DNA from: Cannabis sativa
Taxonomy: Eukaryota > Streptophyta > Magnoliopsida > Rosales > Cannabaceae
Length of the DNA stretch: 64,000 bases
Assembly: GCF_029168945.1 (NCBI RefSeq)
Contig: NC_083605.1
Span: forward strand, 32,439,280 to 32,503,279
Direction of reading: 5' to 3'
Under the pieces are notes generated by a model that did no database searches, had not been told where the DNA came from, and was given only the letters and a program-made list of their open reading frames with translations. How positions within the stretch are numbered: the stretch's first letter is position 1; every line of letters starts with the position of its first letter. This document shows, in pieces, positions 1 through 10,353 of this stretch. The translations under genes were made by a program, and so were the position numbers.

Positions 1-753
1 CAATGGACCGTCTTTGGTTAGCCTATTGAGTCTATCAAAGCCTATATGACCTAAACGTAAATGCCATAGATATGTTTCATTATCATCATCGATCTTTTGC
101 TTTTTGTGGTTTCTAGGTTTAGCTACTTTAAAAAGTTCGTTATGTAGAGCAAATGGTGTTTCTGGTCTAAGAACATAAAGCCCCTGTTCCATGGATGCAA
201 CACAAATCTGAATGTCATTTCGAGAAATGGTAGAACCAGAATCCGAAAAATCTAATTTGTATTGTTGCAATTGTAAGCATGAAACAGAAACCAAGTTTCT
301 ACTGAAATTTGGAATGTATAAGACATTGTCTAATTCCAAAATTTTGTTTTGAAACTTGAGTTTGGCTTTTCCTCTAGCTCTAACCGAAACCATTTCGCCA
401 TTACCAACTTTAAGTTTCAACTCTCCGGATTTCAAATAATTCCAATTCTCAAGCAATTGCAATGAACAACTTACATGGTTTGTAGACCCAGAATCAAGAA
501 TCCAAATGGATTTATCATTCTCTAACACACATGATTCGAAGACTAAAGCATTACTGCTTATTCGTTTGTTAATTGTTGTTTTTGCTAGTTTATTTTGTTG
601 TGAAGTATAACTTGAGGAAGTAGAATCACTTTCTCTTATCTTCTCAACTAAGCTTGAAGTAGTAGGATTTATGGAGTTATGAACTATTTGCTCTTCAGAG
701 TGAACAATTCCCAGCTTACCTGCTTTCTGGAACTTAAAGTCCATCATGAGCAT
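1..753 (-). CDS. Copia pol, partial: protease and GAG-pre-integrase region
   Basis: An open frame runs from an ATG at 753 to the window edge (251 codons, no stop seen). About 100 residues in is the aspartic protease motif ILDSGSTNHV, matching the D-S/T-G active site of copia proteases. The last residues visible (YLWHLRLGHIGFDRLN) are the typical GAG-pre-integrase segment that precedes the integrase zinc finger. An in-frame stop lies just upstream of the ATG. Normally gag would be fused ahead of this domain, but only about 180 bp separate it from the leader, so gag looks deleted. The rest of pol is outside the window, so whether the copy is coding-competent cannot be judged. Confidence 0.85.
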   Translation of the reverse strand, partial: MLMMDFKFQKAGKLGIVHSEEQIVHNSINPTTSSLVEKIRESDSTSSSYTSQQNKLAKTTINKRISSNALVFESCVLENDKSIWILDSGSTNHVSCSLQLLENWNYLKSGELKLKVGNGEMVSVRARGKAKLKFQNKILELDNVLYIPNFSRNLVSVSCLQLQQYKLDFSDSGSTISRNDIQICVASMEQGLYVLRPETPFALHNELFKVAKPRNHKKQKIDDDNETYLWHLRLGHIGFDRLNRLTKDGPL

Positions 754-990
754 ATGTGAAGTATTACTCTGACAAGGAGTTTATAACTTCAAGTTCAATT
801 GCTAAGATATTAACTAGGAGTGGAATGAGAAGGGGATTATAGACACTACAACACATCAATAAAACAGAAGTAAGGTTTTGGTTCAAAATTCATACACAAG
901 TTTAGAAAATAAGAAGTAATGACATATGTTATAGAAATACTAAATCTAACATAGTTATTTTCCAAGGTTTCCAACATAATGAAATACAGT

Positions 991-1297
991 GTCCCGGTAG
1001 GCGAGAGTCAAAGATAACATTAGTTGAATAGAGTTGTCAGCTCATCTAAAATAAACATTTTAGCAACCTTTTATTCGATTAAAATGAGAATCCAACGTTG
1101 TCCCGGTAGGCGAGAGTCAAGGTTATTCTCATTTTATGAGCTTCCACCATTGTTTCATGTTCTATGAGTTTATCTCTAAGTAGTCACCGTAGGGGAGAGT
1201 CTAAATAGAGACGAAAACTCACAAAACACTTATCAAATGAAATCTTACGGTGTTAAAAGTGTTCAACGAATAACCATCCATAGGGGGACGAAGTCTA
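991..1297 (-). repeat. Four spaced copies of a leader motif (element C)
   Basis: Near-identical motifs GTCCCGGTAGGCGAGAGTCA at 991-1011 and 1100-1120 are followed by weaker copies at about 1182-1204 (core TAGGGGAGAGTCTAA) and 1272-1297 (core TAGGGGGACGAAGTCT). They stand out as GC-rich blocks 80-110 bp apart in AT-rich DNA. The same arrangement is found in element A (36631-36936, opposite strand) and element D (57723-58025). The role is unknown; the position in the leader suggests an RNA element. Confidence 0.75.
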
Positions 1298-1380
1298 GCG
1301 TCTCGAGGTTATATTGAATAAGTTTAACTATTGTAAGACCAACAATGGAGATCGAATATCTTTTGATTAAAAGCTCATTA

Positions 1381-3597
1381 TCTAAAAAAAATATATATAT
1401 GTATTTTGTATAATCATAATATTCGATATTATAATAATGAAAAATTACAAATTAAAGTTGGTTTAATTATAAAATCAACTTTAATTAATTTTCAATTATT
1501 ATTTAATTTGAAAAATAAATTCAAATAAATATCGAACAAGTTTCATAATATAATAATGAAAAATTAAAAATTAAAATTGATTTAAATAAAAAAAATCAAC
1601 TTTAATTAATTTTCAATTATTAATTAAATTCAAAAAATAAATTTGAATATTTAAATGGAACGAATTTGAAAATATCTTGTTTAAGTTGTTTTAGAAAGAA
1701 TCTAAAAAATCAACTTAAATATCTTTCAAATCAGATTTAATTAAATTCAAAATTAAGTTGTAACCACTTAATTTTGTAGATATTTTAAGTTAATATTCAA
1801 AAAGATATTAACCTAAAAATATCTAAGATATTCCATTTTAAGTTAATATTTGAAAAATATCAACTTAAAAAATATCTAAAGAATCTTAATAACCAATTCC
1901 TAAAATTCCTCAACTTAATTTTAAAATTTTGAATTCAAAAGATATTCAGATTTAAGTTGGTTAGTTATGGATAACTAAATATCAACTTAAATAGGAATAT
2001 TTAATGAAAAATTTAAAATAAGTTCCAGAAAGAATCTAGATGGTTATAATTCTATATTTAATTAAATACAAGAAAATACATATAGTTTAGCTTAGAATAT
2101 TAAATTCTTTAAACTATGATTTTCTAAATTAATTTCAAAATAAATGAAATTAATTATGTTGCTAATTCAATTTTAATTAGGTTAAACTAGTGTAATTAAC
2201 CTAGTACAGTCATTCAAATCAGGCAAATGGGCCTTCATAATTGGGGTAGTTTGTGTGAGGGGGTGCTGGGTTCAGTATGTCGTACCCACTTCTATGGCTC
2301 CCAACTCTCACACAAGGCCCAAAAGAGAGGAATTTAACCTTAATAAGAACAACTGTTATTAATTGAATAGGCCCAAAAAGCTAAATGGGCCTAAATAAAT
2401 CCTATCAAGAACTATGATAATTTATTTTAGCAACATTAACCTATATGCATCTATAATAAAATTAAACACATAGGCTCACACAGGCACACTTTGGATGGGT
2501 CCTATCATGTTGCTAGGTCATACACAGATGAAAGAAGATTGTAAATTATACCTGTTACAAATTATTATCTTGACCAAGGGAGCCATCAGATCATTAGATC
2601 TGGCAAAAGGTAACCATGGCTATTTGCAATCAAGTAATAATAGGTTTTGAAAACTTACACATAAGTTAAAACACATACTCTGCAACAGGGATAGCTGGAT
2701 AGTTGGAAGTAGTATTTATTTAATTTTAAATAAATAATTTCGAATAAATAAATAATTAAAATAAAAAAAAATATTTTAATATTCGAAAAATAATTTTAAA
2801 TTTCAAAAAAAATTTAAAATTAAACCTACTTTTATCTTATATCTATTTAAAATTACATGATTATAAATATCTTATTTTAAATAAGGTCAAAATATCTAAA
2901 AATATTTAAAAAAAAATAAGATATTTTTAAATATCTTAAAAGATAAGATATTTTAAAATATCTTAAAAGATTTTATAAATATCTTAAAAGATATTTTTAA
3001 AATATCTTAAAAGATATTATAAATATCTAAAAAATCTGACCTTAAATTTAAAAAAAATATAATCAAATTTAAAAATAAGATAGGTTTTTAAGCAAAAAGA
3101 TAAATACTAATTCTATTCAAATTCAAATTACGCTAATATCTTGAATTAATTTAAAAAAAAATTAAATTAATTCAAAATGATAATTAGAATTGAATTAGGA
3201 ATAGTAATAGTATATATACAAAACCATACAAAAAATTGGAAGTTAATTCCATGAAAAAGTTTGAAAAATTGAAGAAAAAGGAAAAAATTCGAAACTGTAC
3301 GGACAGTTCTGTGATCGCAGGAAACTATTAGCACAGCCCCGATTTTGTCAAATCTTCAAAAAAATCATAACTAATTCAAATAAAATCCAAATTGAGTTCT
3401 GTAAAAGGCTAACTTGCTTAATTTTTTCCATACTATCCAATAAAAATAATTCCAGAATCGAAATCACAATTATTTTTCACGAAAATTTCACAAACATCAA
3501 TCATTCATCAAATAACACTCAATACAACATGATACCATCCAAAGAACATACAAACAATCGTTTTAAAGTCCAAATTTCATGTAAGTAAATCAATTAC
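1381..3597 (-). other. AT-rich leader of copia element C, no gene seen
   Basis: About 2.2 kb of very AT-rich DNA between the motif cluster and the PBS holds no convincing reading frame. It contains the 120-bp conserved block (2221-2340) and runs of short palindromic units based on AAGATATTTTAAAATATCTT (about 2880-3040). It aligns by eye, with many indels, to the leaders of elements A and D. Confidence 0.7.
2221..2340 (-). repeat. Conserved 120-bp leader block (copy in element C)
   Basis: A GC-richer island in the AT-rich leader. The arms TTGTGTGAG (2251-2259) and CTCACACAA (2307-2315) are perfect reverse complements, and GGGT...ACCC lies inside, so a stem-loop is possible. Copies of exactly the same length occur at 34776-34895 (element A, opposite strand) and 59631-59750 (element D). 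Function unknown. Confidence 0.75.
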
Positions 3598-3613
3598 CAT
3601 GGCTCTGAGGCCA
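3598..3613 (-). other. Primer-binding site of copia element C
   Basis: On the minus strand the sequence TGGCCTCAGAGCCATG begins two bases inside the LTR edge. It resembles the plant initiator-Met tRNA PBS (TGGTATCAGAGCC) with two changes. The same site is present in elements A and D, and a closer TGGTCTCAGAGCC form in element E. Confidence 0.75.
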
Positions 3614-3615
3614 GT

Positions 3616-5507
3616 GGTTGGATATTATTTTACCAGGACCTTAGATCTACTCACAAGTATGTTTATTAACATCCTAAATATGAACTTTCTAAAACGATAA
3701 ATTAAACACATATAATGTTTAAGAAACCTTACATTGGGTGCAGCGGAATTATAATGACTCCTTCCGTTCAGATCTCTAACCCTTGATTCCTTTCTGTAGC
3801 AGAGTATTATCAAGATCTGAACCTGGATCTTCTTCTCTGAATCCTTGATGCTGAATCTCCTTTGCTGATGATCTTTCTTCACGATCTTCCTCACTATGAT
3901 TAAGGTATTGCTTGATGTGTGTGGGCACTACTCTAATCACTAAGAGAGGTTCGAAATATAGAGAAAGAATAGAGAGAGAGAGTGGCGGCTAGAGAAGAGA
4001 GTGGAGGCTCAGGTTTTTCTGATTCAGAAAGTGTAATTTTCCTGAAGCCTTCACTATCTATTTATAGCATTCCACTAGGGTTAGATTTGAATTATATGAC
4101 ATTAAAATAATGAAAAAATCATTTAAAAAAGATAACATAGGTGGCCGGCCCTGGCTAGGTGGACTGGGCCTTGATTTTTGCAATTTTGCAATTTTACCAC
4201 CTTTTGTATATGATTTTCTCAAAAATGCCAATTTCCTAATTCAATCATTTAAATGCCAATTCTAACTATTTAATAACTATAAATAATTATTAAATAATAT
4301 TGTCATTTATCATATTTATTAATTGAACCATACAAAGTATCATAATTAACAAATATGCCCCTGTTAACTCTTTCTTTACAATTTCGCCCTTACTTAGTGA
4401 AAATTTCACAAATAAACATAGTCTAATTCGTGAATTATAATTGATTAATCAAAACCAATTACATGAGTCTTACAAGCAATATTATCTCAACTAGTGGGGG
4501 GACCATGGGTCTATATAACCGAGCTTCCAATAAGTAGATCAAGAATTTAGCACTAAAATTCACTAACTTATTAATTCTTCGTTGAATCCACGCATAGAAC
4601 TTAGAATTGCACTCTCAGTATATAGAATGCTCTATATGTTCCACCATATAGACACATCATTAGTTATCCGTTGTTATAATCCTAATGTGATCAATGATCC
4701 TCTATATGAATGATCTACATAGTAAAGGGATTAAATTACCGTAACACCCTACTATGTATTTTATCCTTAAAACACTTGACCCCGTATAAATGATATTTCA
4801 GCTTATGTGAAATGAGATCTCCACCATTTATTTTCGTTTGGTCAAGCTCGAAGGAAATCATCCTTTGCTTACTATTTGCCAGATAGAAGCTATAGATTCC
4901 ATGTTTATGCTAGCGCTCCCACTCAATTGCACTACCGTGTTCCCAAAAAGTATGTATCACCCTGACCTAAAAGTAGGCTTAACTAACAATTCAAAGGAAC
5001 ACGAATAGCCTTTCAAGATTGAGCCTAATCATAACAGGATTAAGATCATTTGATCTAGGATCAACTTGGCGATATTGACTTGAATAGATTTTACGGTAAC
5101 TTTAATTAAATCTAATTCAAAGTTCAATATCGGTCCCTTCCGATGCATACTCCATGCATCCAACCTGAGCTTTACTTTAACCAATGTTCTGGAAAGAACA
5201 TAGTATTTCTCCAAATACAAGTAAACTCTTGTTGTAGATTATCATATCAGTAAAACCCTGTGTCTGATAAATCTAGGAAACTTTATTCACATAGTCATGT
5301 TTACTTTCCAATGTGATGACAACACAATAAACATGATCAAGTATGTGAAAAGGGTTTAAGATGAATTTATAAATCAATTAGACAAGCAATTGATAAAGTG
5401 AACCAAAACATACACAAATGAATGAAAAATACTTCTGTTTCTTTATTGATGTTGAATAAAATAGATTACATTGAAATGGAGTTTTATTTAGGGCATAAAA
5501 CCTAACA
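3616..5507 (-). repeat. LTR of copia element C (5' LTR)
   Basis: A 1.9-kb LTR. In minus orientation it begins TGTTAGGTTTTATGCCC at 5507, and its inner edge next to the PBS has lost the usual terminal dinucleotide (GG at 3616 on the plus strand where other copies have TG). A TATA box, CTATAAATAG in minus orientation, lies at 4058-4067. Downstream of it are the purine-rich R/U5 segments shared with the other LTRs of this family. Small reading frames inside it (for example at 3625-3894 and 5029-5220) recur in other LTR copies as non-coding DNA. Confidence 0.88.
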
Positions 5508-6520
5508 GGTCAGTGGGAGCAGTTTCATTTTCTTGGTACCGTGTGTTGATGACATCCTTCTTGCATCTAATAATTCTGACCTGTTGGCTGAGATAAACAA
5601 CTCTTGTTTGACCATTTTGACATGAAAGACCTTGGAAGTGCTTCTTATGCGCTTGGGATTCAAATCCCTCAAGATAGGGCCAATGGTATTCTTCTTTTGT
5701 CTCAGAAAACTTACATTGATTGGATCTTGAAAAGATTCAATATGCATTCATGTTCTTTTGGGAAGGCACCGATAGTGAAGGGTGACAAGTTCTCAAAGGC
5801 CCAATGTCCACAAAATGATAAAGAGAGAGATGAAATGAAAATTGTTCCGTATGCGTCACTGGTTGGTAGCCTTATGTATGCTCAAGTATGCACACGCCCT
5901 GATATTGCCGTTGTTGCTGGCGTGTTGGGTAGGTACTTGAGTGATCCCGGACTTAGCCATTTGGAAAGCGGTTAAGAAGTTCATGTGGTATCTTCAAGGT
6001 ACCAAGGATCATATGTTGACCTATCGGCGAGCTAACATTCTGGATATAGTTGGGTTCAGTGACGCCGATTATGCGGGATGCGTGGACGATAAAAGGTCCA
6101 CTTCAGACTATATTTATATGATGGATGGAGGAGCTGTATCGTGGAAAAGTGTCAAGCAGACACTCATAGCTTCATCCACAATGGAGGCAGAGTATATGGC
6201 GTGTTATGAGGCTACTTGTTAAGCAATATGGCTGCAGAATTTCATTTCAGCACTAGATGCTGTAGCCTTTATCGCGAGGCCGCTGAAATTATATTGTGGT
6301 AATTCTACAGCAGTAGCTTTCTCTAAGAACACTAGAAGTACTTCTCGCTCAAAGCATATTGACAAAAGTACTATTTTGTTAAAGAGAAAGTTACAAAGTC
6401 TCTTATTTCCATTGAATACACGCCTAGCACTGGCATGTTAGCAGACCCACTAACGAAAGGCTTACCCATATGTGTATTTTGGAGCATGTTGCCCGAATGG
6501 GATTGTTGGAAGCCTAGCTT
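5508..6520 (+). pseudogene. Copia reverse transcriptase/RNase H remnant (element E)
   Basis: The sequence starts abruptly inside the RT domain next to the inserted element C. Recognisable pieces in order: the RT active-site region (a CVDD variant of YVDD near 5550), FDMKDLG (about 5620), the VGSLMYAQVCTRPD motif (about 5860-5905), the RNase H segment with SDADYAG (about 6057-6080), the STMEAEY motif (about 6175), and the terminal ADPLTKGLP segment (about 6441-6470). Frameshifts occur near 5590 and 5965, and a TAA stop at about 6220, so it cannot make a full protein. The upstream part of pol must lie left of element C, outside the window. Confidence 0.9.
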
Positions 6521-6897
6521 ATTAAGCTCAGTGGGAGTTTGTTATTTATGTATTGAACATGCTAGAATTTTGTACGGATTTCTTATGGCTTGTGTTTTGT
6601 TAAGAACATGCATTATGATACTGAAGTCACTTCTTTATTGTTATTACATATGTATGCTTATACATATATGTCGTTGTTCAAGGAAGTGACAGGTACAAAA
6701 CGAGATGAATGCGCATAATCTCAATTTTGTCGTACCTCATGCATGTTTAGTTTGATTGTTAATGATTGTTAATGGATAAATGTCTTCAAGGTCAATTCAT
6801 ACATAATACATGTATCCTGTCGATATGATATTATGTACGTCTTAATTGGTTACCTTATGTGTGATAGACAATGTTATGGTGGTTGATTATATTGTCC

Positions 6898-6908
6898 AAG
6901 TGGGAGAA
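6898..6908 (+). other. Polypurine tract of copia element E
   Basis: AAGTGGGAGAA lies immediately before the TGTTAG start of the LTR at 6909, the normal position of the plus-strand primer. About 420 bp of non-coding DNA separate it from the end of the RNase H remnant. Confidence 0.8.
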
Positions 6909-7975
6909 TGTTAGAATTATTATTGTGGACTAATATAATCATGAGCTTAATACCATAAACACAATCATTAACTATGTGCCCAATATTTGTTCACTACCAT
7001 AATGGGATGGTTAATAATCATATATTATGTTAGAGGCACATGAGAGCACCCTTAAAACTATAATTGGCCCATTAAATTATAGTATACCATTATTGGACCA
7101 CTTAAGCCCAATTAGTAAATAACCCTTTAGGGTTAAATGGGCATGAGATGTATATATATATGTTATATATGAAGAAGTGGTTTTAAGGTAGGTTAATGGT
7201 AATAACGTGAAGAGGGGATAGCTCCACATTGTGCTCCTGTCCAATCTTGGTTTTACATTGCATTGTTTGGATTCTTGGATGCTCTAACATGGATCAAATG
7301 GATGGTTCATCAATGGAAGGTATGTATGTTTATTTTGGTTTGTGATGCTCTAAATAAAATATAGATCTTGGTTAATGATTATGAGTTAATGTGTTTGAAT
7401 ATCTCATAATCTATATGATAATTTAACAAGTACTTCACAAAATTTAAGAATATATTTGTCCAATATTTTATTCTTTTTTAATTCATATAATTCAGCCCTA
7501 AGTCCTAGTTGAAACACTATAAAAGGAACATAATACTCTCACTCATCCACTCGATGCCTTCAACCATATATCAAAATCTAGTTTTCTATGTCAGACAACT
7601 AGTTGATGAGAGAGTTCCTTCCTTAGTGATTTCTCACCTCCTTCATTGTTCTTCTATATTCGAAACCTTGAGTGAATAAGTGTCGTGCCCACACATAGCA
7701 AGTCAAGTACTCAGTCATAGTGAGTAAGACGGTGGTAACCAAACTCGAAGGAGAGAAAGAAATCCAAGTTCAAATCTTGATAATGCTCTGCGACAGAAAT
7801 GAATTAAGGGCTAGAGATCTTAAACATAAAGGAGTCATTATATTCCGCTGCAATCAATGTATGGTTTTCTTAAATCCTTATGTGTTTATTTTCACTGTTT
7901 TAGAAAATTCATATTTAGGATGTTAATTCAACATACTTGTTAGTAAATATAAATCCTGGTAAAATATTCCCAACA
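6909..7975 (+). repeat. LTR of copia element E
   Basis: This 1067-bp LTR begins TGTTAGAATT and ends CCCAACA. It has a TATA box TATAAAAG at 7518-7525. The 3' half (about 7680-7975) is clearly homologous to the R/U5 of the element A LTR (shared blocks around the CCCACACA, TTGATAATGCTCTGC and ATTCCGCTGCA segments). The U3 half is unrelated to A's U3. It is preceded by a polypurine tract and followed by a PBS, so by context it serves as both a 3' and a 5' LTR. Confidence 0.85.
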
Positions 7976-8690
7976 ACTGGTCTCAGAGCCATGGTAATGA
8001 TTTACTTTCATGAAATATGGATTTAAAACGATAAATATTGTTTGTGTGTTGATTTGGATGTGTTCATATTGGTTTATGTGTTATTTGATAAATGTATGTG
8101 AATTACAAAATTTTTCCATGAAAATATTTTATTTGGATTCCTTGTGAAAAATTAAGTAATTTTAATTTTTTACAGAACTTGATTCTGATAAAAATTGAGA
8201 AAGATATGGATTTTTGAGTTTCGGGACCAAGAGGTGTCGAGTGGGGTGCATCACATGCACCAGGCACTCGGACAAGGCTTCCGCACGCGTGACAGGGGAC
8301 AAAACCCTGTCTTGGCCAAGGATCATGCAGATCTTTCATTCTGCGCGCGAACACGGCGATTTGCAGCCTGTCTTGGCTGCACGTGCGTAAGCCCCCAAAA
8401 TCCGAATTTTGTGGGATTTTTTTCCCAATTTTAAATTTTTGTAATTTTCAAACCCTAATTTTAAAATAAAATATTATTTTTAATATATTTAAACTTAAAT
8501 ATAAATTTTAAATTAATAATATTTCATTTTTAATAGATTATTATTAATTTTATGATATTATGAGGTTTAAATTTAAAAATTGATTATTTTATTTTTTAAA
8601 TTATGATTAGATTTTAAAAAAATTATTAATTTCTTTAATATTTATATATTGTTTAATTATAAGATTATATATTTTAACTAGGTAGATGTT
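7976..8690 (+). other. PBS and truncated leader following the element E LTR
   Basis: The PBS TGGTCTCAGAGCCATGG lies at 7978-7994. The next few hundred bases align by eye with the beginning of element A's leader (33323 onward). A GC-rich stretch (about 8215-8400) follows, then AT-rich DNA. The right end is not sharp; I place it where recognisable leader similarity stops. The small frames at 8103-8434 look like chance. Confidence 0.65.
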
Positions 8691-9391
8691 ACGTGTAATA
8701 CACGAATACTTAATTTTCAATAATTAAATAAAGTTTGTATATATATATATATTGTATATTGTATTGCATTACTCTTTCTCTACTACAAAAGTTTGTGTCA
8801 AATATGAAAAGTGGACATTGTTGTAATAATTGAATGATATCTTCGTGATCACCTAATTTTCTTTTTTAAATTATAAAAAAAACAATTGAATATCACACAT
8901 TACCAAATGTTTATAACAGATGTCAATGCTAAACATGACATTCTGTAGTAGTTACTTAGAATCACTAATTAACAACTCTTCCTGAATTAAAAGAAGGAAG
9001 GAAATGAACCACATGAACAACGTATCCTTGTATAAGTTCTAGAACTCTAATACTACTACATGACAAGCGTTTAATTAAATCATCCACTTAAATTATGCAG
9101 AATCTAGATGATAAGCTTATATAGTTGATGCGTTTACTTGGAAAGTTCTTATATATATATATACATTTCTTGCACTCAACTATGGTTGGGTTTCTCATAC
9201 ACAACATGAAAATGATTACAAGTAACACTTGAGGCAACAATAAACCGTATCATATTTCAATGCTTAAATAATTATATTATAACCGGATTGGAAAAATTTG
9301 TGGTTATTTGGTTGTCAATGCTTTTTGTTTAGCATATCTCTCTGCTTTGAGGCGATAAATAAGAGGAAACAGCGAACATACCTTTTAGTTT
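8691..9391. other. Spacer, nothing recognised
   Basis: About 700 bp of AT-rich DNA with no convincing reading frame on either strand. It ends at the CTTCA target site (9392-9396) of the 21-kb Tat element and continues after that element at 30555. Confidence 0.55.
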
Positions 9392-9396
9392 CTTCA

Positions 9397-10176
9397 TGTT
9401 GCCCATGATTTCGCCCAATATACGTGGACCAATCAAATAGGGACACGTGGATCAAATAACTTGTAAATATTTGATAAGTCTTTGTATGCCACAAGGAAGC
9501 ACCCTGGGCATAGGTCCCGGAGGAGGCACCCGGAGTACAAGGTGCTCCCGGAAGCTCGCATAGCATAAAGCCTCTCCGGGAAGTGTCAGGCCTCTCCTGA
9601 GCAATCAAGTCGCATTTAATGCTGCATGGGAGGAAGCGTGTTGGGACTGCAACACGCAATAAAGTCTGACGGCACAACCTCCAAACAGCAGCGCCACAGT
9701 AATGATCATTTAAGTCTAGCGACGGCCACTCTGCGAAGAGTCACATCAATCACAAGGCAAAAAGGACATTCCTCATAAAAACCCTACAGCACCTAGGGAT
9801 TTGACCATGTATTACCCATGGTATATTCATTGGGAATACCCAACTTTATGGATACTTACAGATACGTTTGTAAGAACAATTCTAGGGATTACCCCACCAA
9901 AACACTATAAATACCCCCTCAATACTCATTTAATGGGATCGAGAATCTTGGGTTGCATATGAGCAAGAAGAGCAAATACTCACCAAGAACATTCTCTGTA
10001 TTTATAAGGCTAACATTCCCTCAAGTGTGGAATCTGTATTAAATACATCCATTAATAACAAAGACTCGTGGACTAAGGCTCATTAACGCCCCAACCACGT
10101 AAAAATCCTTATCTCACTTTCTTACAGCTCAATATTATAATCATATTTTAATAGTTGCCGAAAATCTCGGTCAACA
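9397..10176 (+). repeat. 5' LTR of the Tat element
   Basis: It begins TGTTGCCC and ends CGGTCAACA, and matches 29775-30554 almost base for base. A TATA box TATAAATA lies at 9906-9913. The start is fixed by the TG terminus and by CTTCA at 9392-9396. Confidence 0.95.
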
Positions 10177-10197
10177 TTTTGGTGCTTTCATTGAGAG
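10177..10197 (+). other. Candidate primer-binding site of the Tat element
   Basis: TTTTGGTGCTTTCATTGAGAG immediately follows the LTR, the obligatory PBS position. I do not assign the priming tRNA. The gag ATG follows only 43 bases later, so the leader is very short. Confidence 0.6.
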
Positions 10198-10353
10198 CTG
10201 AAGAAAGCTGCTACACAACAAGCATTTGGCTTCACAAAGATGGTGGAGACAAGAAGTACACGTCAGCCTCGCCCTCTGGAAGATGCTCAAGACCCAAATG
10301 AGGAGGATGTAGCCTCAAGAGCAGCAGAGGAGTCCGAGGAAGAAGAAGAAATA

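Larger units (their letters stand above)
1..5507 (-). mobile_element. Ty1/copia element C, 5' half, truncated by window edge
   Basis: Read on the minus strand this is 5' LTR (3616-5507), PBS (3598-3613), AT-rich leader (about 3597-1390), a four-copy motif region (1297-991), and the start of pol (753 to 1, continuing outside). The LTR and leader are the same family as the elements at 31442-41621 and 52979-63173. The right end abuts a copia RT fragment at 5508, so C inserted into an older copia element. The expected 5-bp target duplication on this side would be GGTCA (5508-5512); its partner lies outside the window. No gag-length reading frame is seen between leader and protease. Confidence 0.88.

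Noticed and set aside
991..1120. CRISPR-like repeat array from the spaced GC motifs
   Set aside because: Only four copies, two of them degenerate, in a plant retrotransposon leader with no associated cas genes; spacers are shared between elements.
8195..8434. Possible gene in the GC-rich part of the element E leader
   Set aside because: Frames on both strands, no domain, and the position corresponds to non-coding leader in related elements.
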